Assembly (NCBI GenBank): GCA_014058105.1 | Contig: JACGCM010002156.1 | Location: 868,001 to 932,000 of the forward strand | Direction: 5' to 3' | From: Kingdonia uniflora | Taxonomy: Eukaryota; Streptophyta; Magnoliopsida; Ranunculales; Circaeasteraceae | Length of the DNA stretch: 64,000 nt | Shown here: piece after piece, positions 62,440 through 64,000 of the stretch | How the letters are laid out: every line of letters starts with the position of its first letter | Numbering within the stretch: the stretch's first letter is position 1 | Position numbers and translations under genes: made by a program | Notes under the pieces: generated by a model | The model's database searches: none | Told to the model about the DNA's origin: nothing | Seen by the model: the letters and a program-made list of their open reading frames with translations, nothing else

Positions 62440-64000
62440 GAGCAATTCGAGTAGAAAGTGCAAGTTTGGGTATGGGCTCTGACAGGGGCCCTACAGAAAA
62501 CCCAACCCATACCCAGCCTCTCGCAATAGTTAAATTCAAGTTTGTGATGTGTTTTTTATATATATAATATTTTAAACAAAATCAAAAACACCGCGGCTGC
62601 AACTGTTAACATTTTATTCCCTTGAACATGACTCATTATCATTTTACTTCTTTATCTCTCTCAATTCGAAGGTATTCCTTAGAAAAAATCTAATTCCTTT
62701 CAAAATAAAAATGGAGATGCCAGAGGGAGACCCACATGCCAGTACAATACCTGGGTTTAGAAGGACAAGAAATCCAGAGCGAGCCGTAACTCGGTCGAGG
62801 TCCGAAATGAAGAAAAAAATAGTAGAATTTGAAGATGTACAACAAACCCAAGGCATACCACACTCACCCCAAGAAAACTACCCAACCAGGCTTATTACCG
62901 ACATCCCAGATGGCGTTACTCATATATATTACACTGGCAAGGAACTCACAATAAGTTTTTAGTATATTGTGACTTTGTTATTCCCGTTAATCAAGTGTTT
63001 GACAAGATGCTTCAATGAACAAAATCGGGATTTGATGCGTCCACACGGCACATTCACTACGGTGATCAAAGTTTGGAAGGAGATTTTCACAATTCTGACA
63101 ATAAGGGATCCCGTGGTGAGGATATTCGGGAGCTTTATGGATATATGCTTGGGTAATTCCGATAATCGACTAATTCAAGCACTAACAAGGCGTTGGTGGC
63201 TGACAACATACACTTTTTTGTTCCCGTGTGCGGAGATAGGGATCACTCCAATGGATTTCTATATGCTGACATTATTGGTAATCGGTAAATATCCTACACA
63301 GGTACCATATGACGACAGCTGGAGTATTTTATCCAACGCAAGGTAATTGCTCCCCAGTACCGAAAGTTGTAATACAAATAATATGAACGTTAGCATTTCA
63401 CATTTGAGGACGTACTTGACCATCACAGATGATCGGGATGATGATATTACCATTGTTCGTGCATTTATCCTCTTCATGATGGGATATTTATGGTTCCAAA
63501 CGACCAACGACACCGTTCCACTTGGATATCTCTCGGCCGTGGCCGATTTGGACAAAACTGTCGAATATGACTAGGGTTCTGTTATTCTTGTTGCCCTGTA
63601 CCATGGTTTGGATACCGCAGTCACGACCGAAAGTGCCATCACTAGATTTTCCCAACTTCTTGAGGTACACTAAAACTTGTTCCTTACAAGCTACAAATCA
63701 AATATCTTCCAATAAGCGTCTTAAATAGAATTTTTAATTATTTTTTATGTTGTTCCGAAATGTAGTAGTGGTTCTACGAGTATTGTGAGGTTGTTTACCC
63801 TATTGTCAATGAAGCGCTCAAGTTCACGTTCTATCCGCGCCTCAAAGCATGGGAGAAGAGGAACATGAAGAAAACAAATGACCAGGTAGTGAATTTATTT
63901 ACTCTAGGCAGATACCTCATTGACCACCGAACTATTGAGTCGATCAATTGGCAACCTTGGGCAGAATCTACATTATTACATTTAGATGACGTACATACTA
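62440..64000 (+). pseudogene. Element carrying a plant mobile domain (PMD) gene, copy 2 (runs off the window)
   Basis: The left end GAGCAATTCGAGTAG is preceded by TAA, shared with the right side of the neighbouring MITE. An ATG at 62711 opens a basic N-terminal segment (to 62962), homologous at its end to copy 1. The PMD core follows from about 62990: EQNRDLMRPHGTF, DNRLIQALTRRWW, FPCAEIGITPMDFYMLT, YPTQVPYDDSWSILSNAR, YLTITDD, AFILFMMGYLWFQ and, after a short intron ending near 63768, WFYEYCEVVYPIVNEALK to the window edge. In-frame stops TAA at 63344-63346 and TAG at 63572-63574 replace what should be Gln and Trp codons (copy 1 has TGG at the second). It is a transposon-borne, inactive gene; it could be longer beyond 64000. 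Confidence 0.75.

Noticed and set aside
1..64000. CRISPR array, operon or phage-type defence system
   Set aside because: The window is plant nuclear DNA with spliced genes; no regularly spaced identical repeats or bacterial gene clusters are present.

Overview
The window is nuclear DNA from a flowering plant, most likely a eudicot. The evidence is AT-rich intergenic DNA, many GT-AG introns, and proteins restricted to or typical of plants (BKI1, an Ole e 6-type pollen peptide, a plant PP2C, plant mobile domain elements). Tail-to-tail and head-to-tail genes are separated by transposon debris. The sequence alone does not give the species.

Layout. (1) 1-9709, plus: the 3' three quarters of RAD54, a Swi2/Snf2 motor of homologous recombination, in 20 exons. 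Its third exon lacks one base. (2) 11224-11813, plus: a two-exon gene for a small plant protein of unknown function. (3) 12272-12951: interleaved palindromic MITEs. (4) 13313-18125, plus: an organelle-targeted DEAD-box RNA helicase of the RH9/RH53 (PMH) type, seven exons, with a SINE in intron 4. (5) 19902-20792, minus: BKI1, the inhibitor of the brassinosteroid receptor kinase, intronless. (6) 24677-24895, minus: a secreted eight-cysteine peptide. (7) 27053-29092, minus: a decayed element carrying a plant mobile domain (PMD). (8) 31602-46237, minus: complete ATG2, 13 exons, 1953 codons, the lipid-transfer protein of autophagy; one intron holds a solo LTR and a SINE. (9) 46888-47775, minus: the 3' end of a LINE. 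(10) 48366-50013: a large fold-back repeat. (11) 51161-57580, minus: a complete nine-exon PP2C close to Arabidopsis At1g47380, with a cysteine-rich tail. (12) 58843-62436: a MITE split by a 3.2 kb solo LTR. (13) 62440 to the end: a second PMD element, running out of the window.

The host genes are unrelated housekeeping and signalling genes and do not form a cluster or operon. Links between them are loose: BKI1 and the small protein at 11224 share an ADE-(L/I)-F..G..LP motif, and ATG2 and the helicase both carry a telo-box sequence near the start codon. Exon boundaries below were set by hand from splice consensus plus protein-family continuity. For every gene the summed exon length is a multiple of three, except RAD54, which is off by exactly one base.

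Nothing here is a clearly new molecular system. The most rewarding points are the RAD54 frameshift, two GC-AG introns, the PMD genes carried by elements with Harbinger-like ends, the a-b-a'-b' interleaved palindrome, and three retroelement insertions with perfect target-site duplications.
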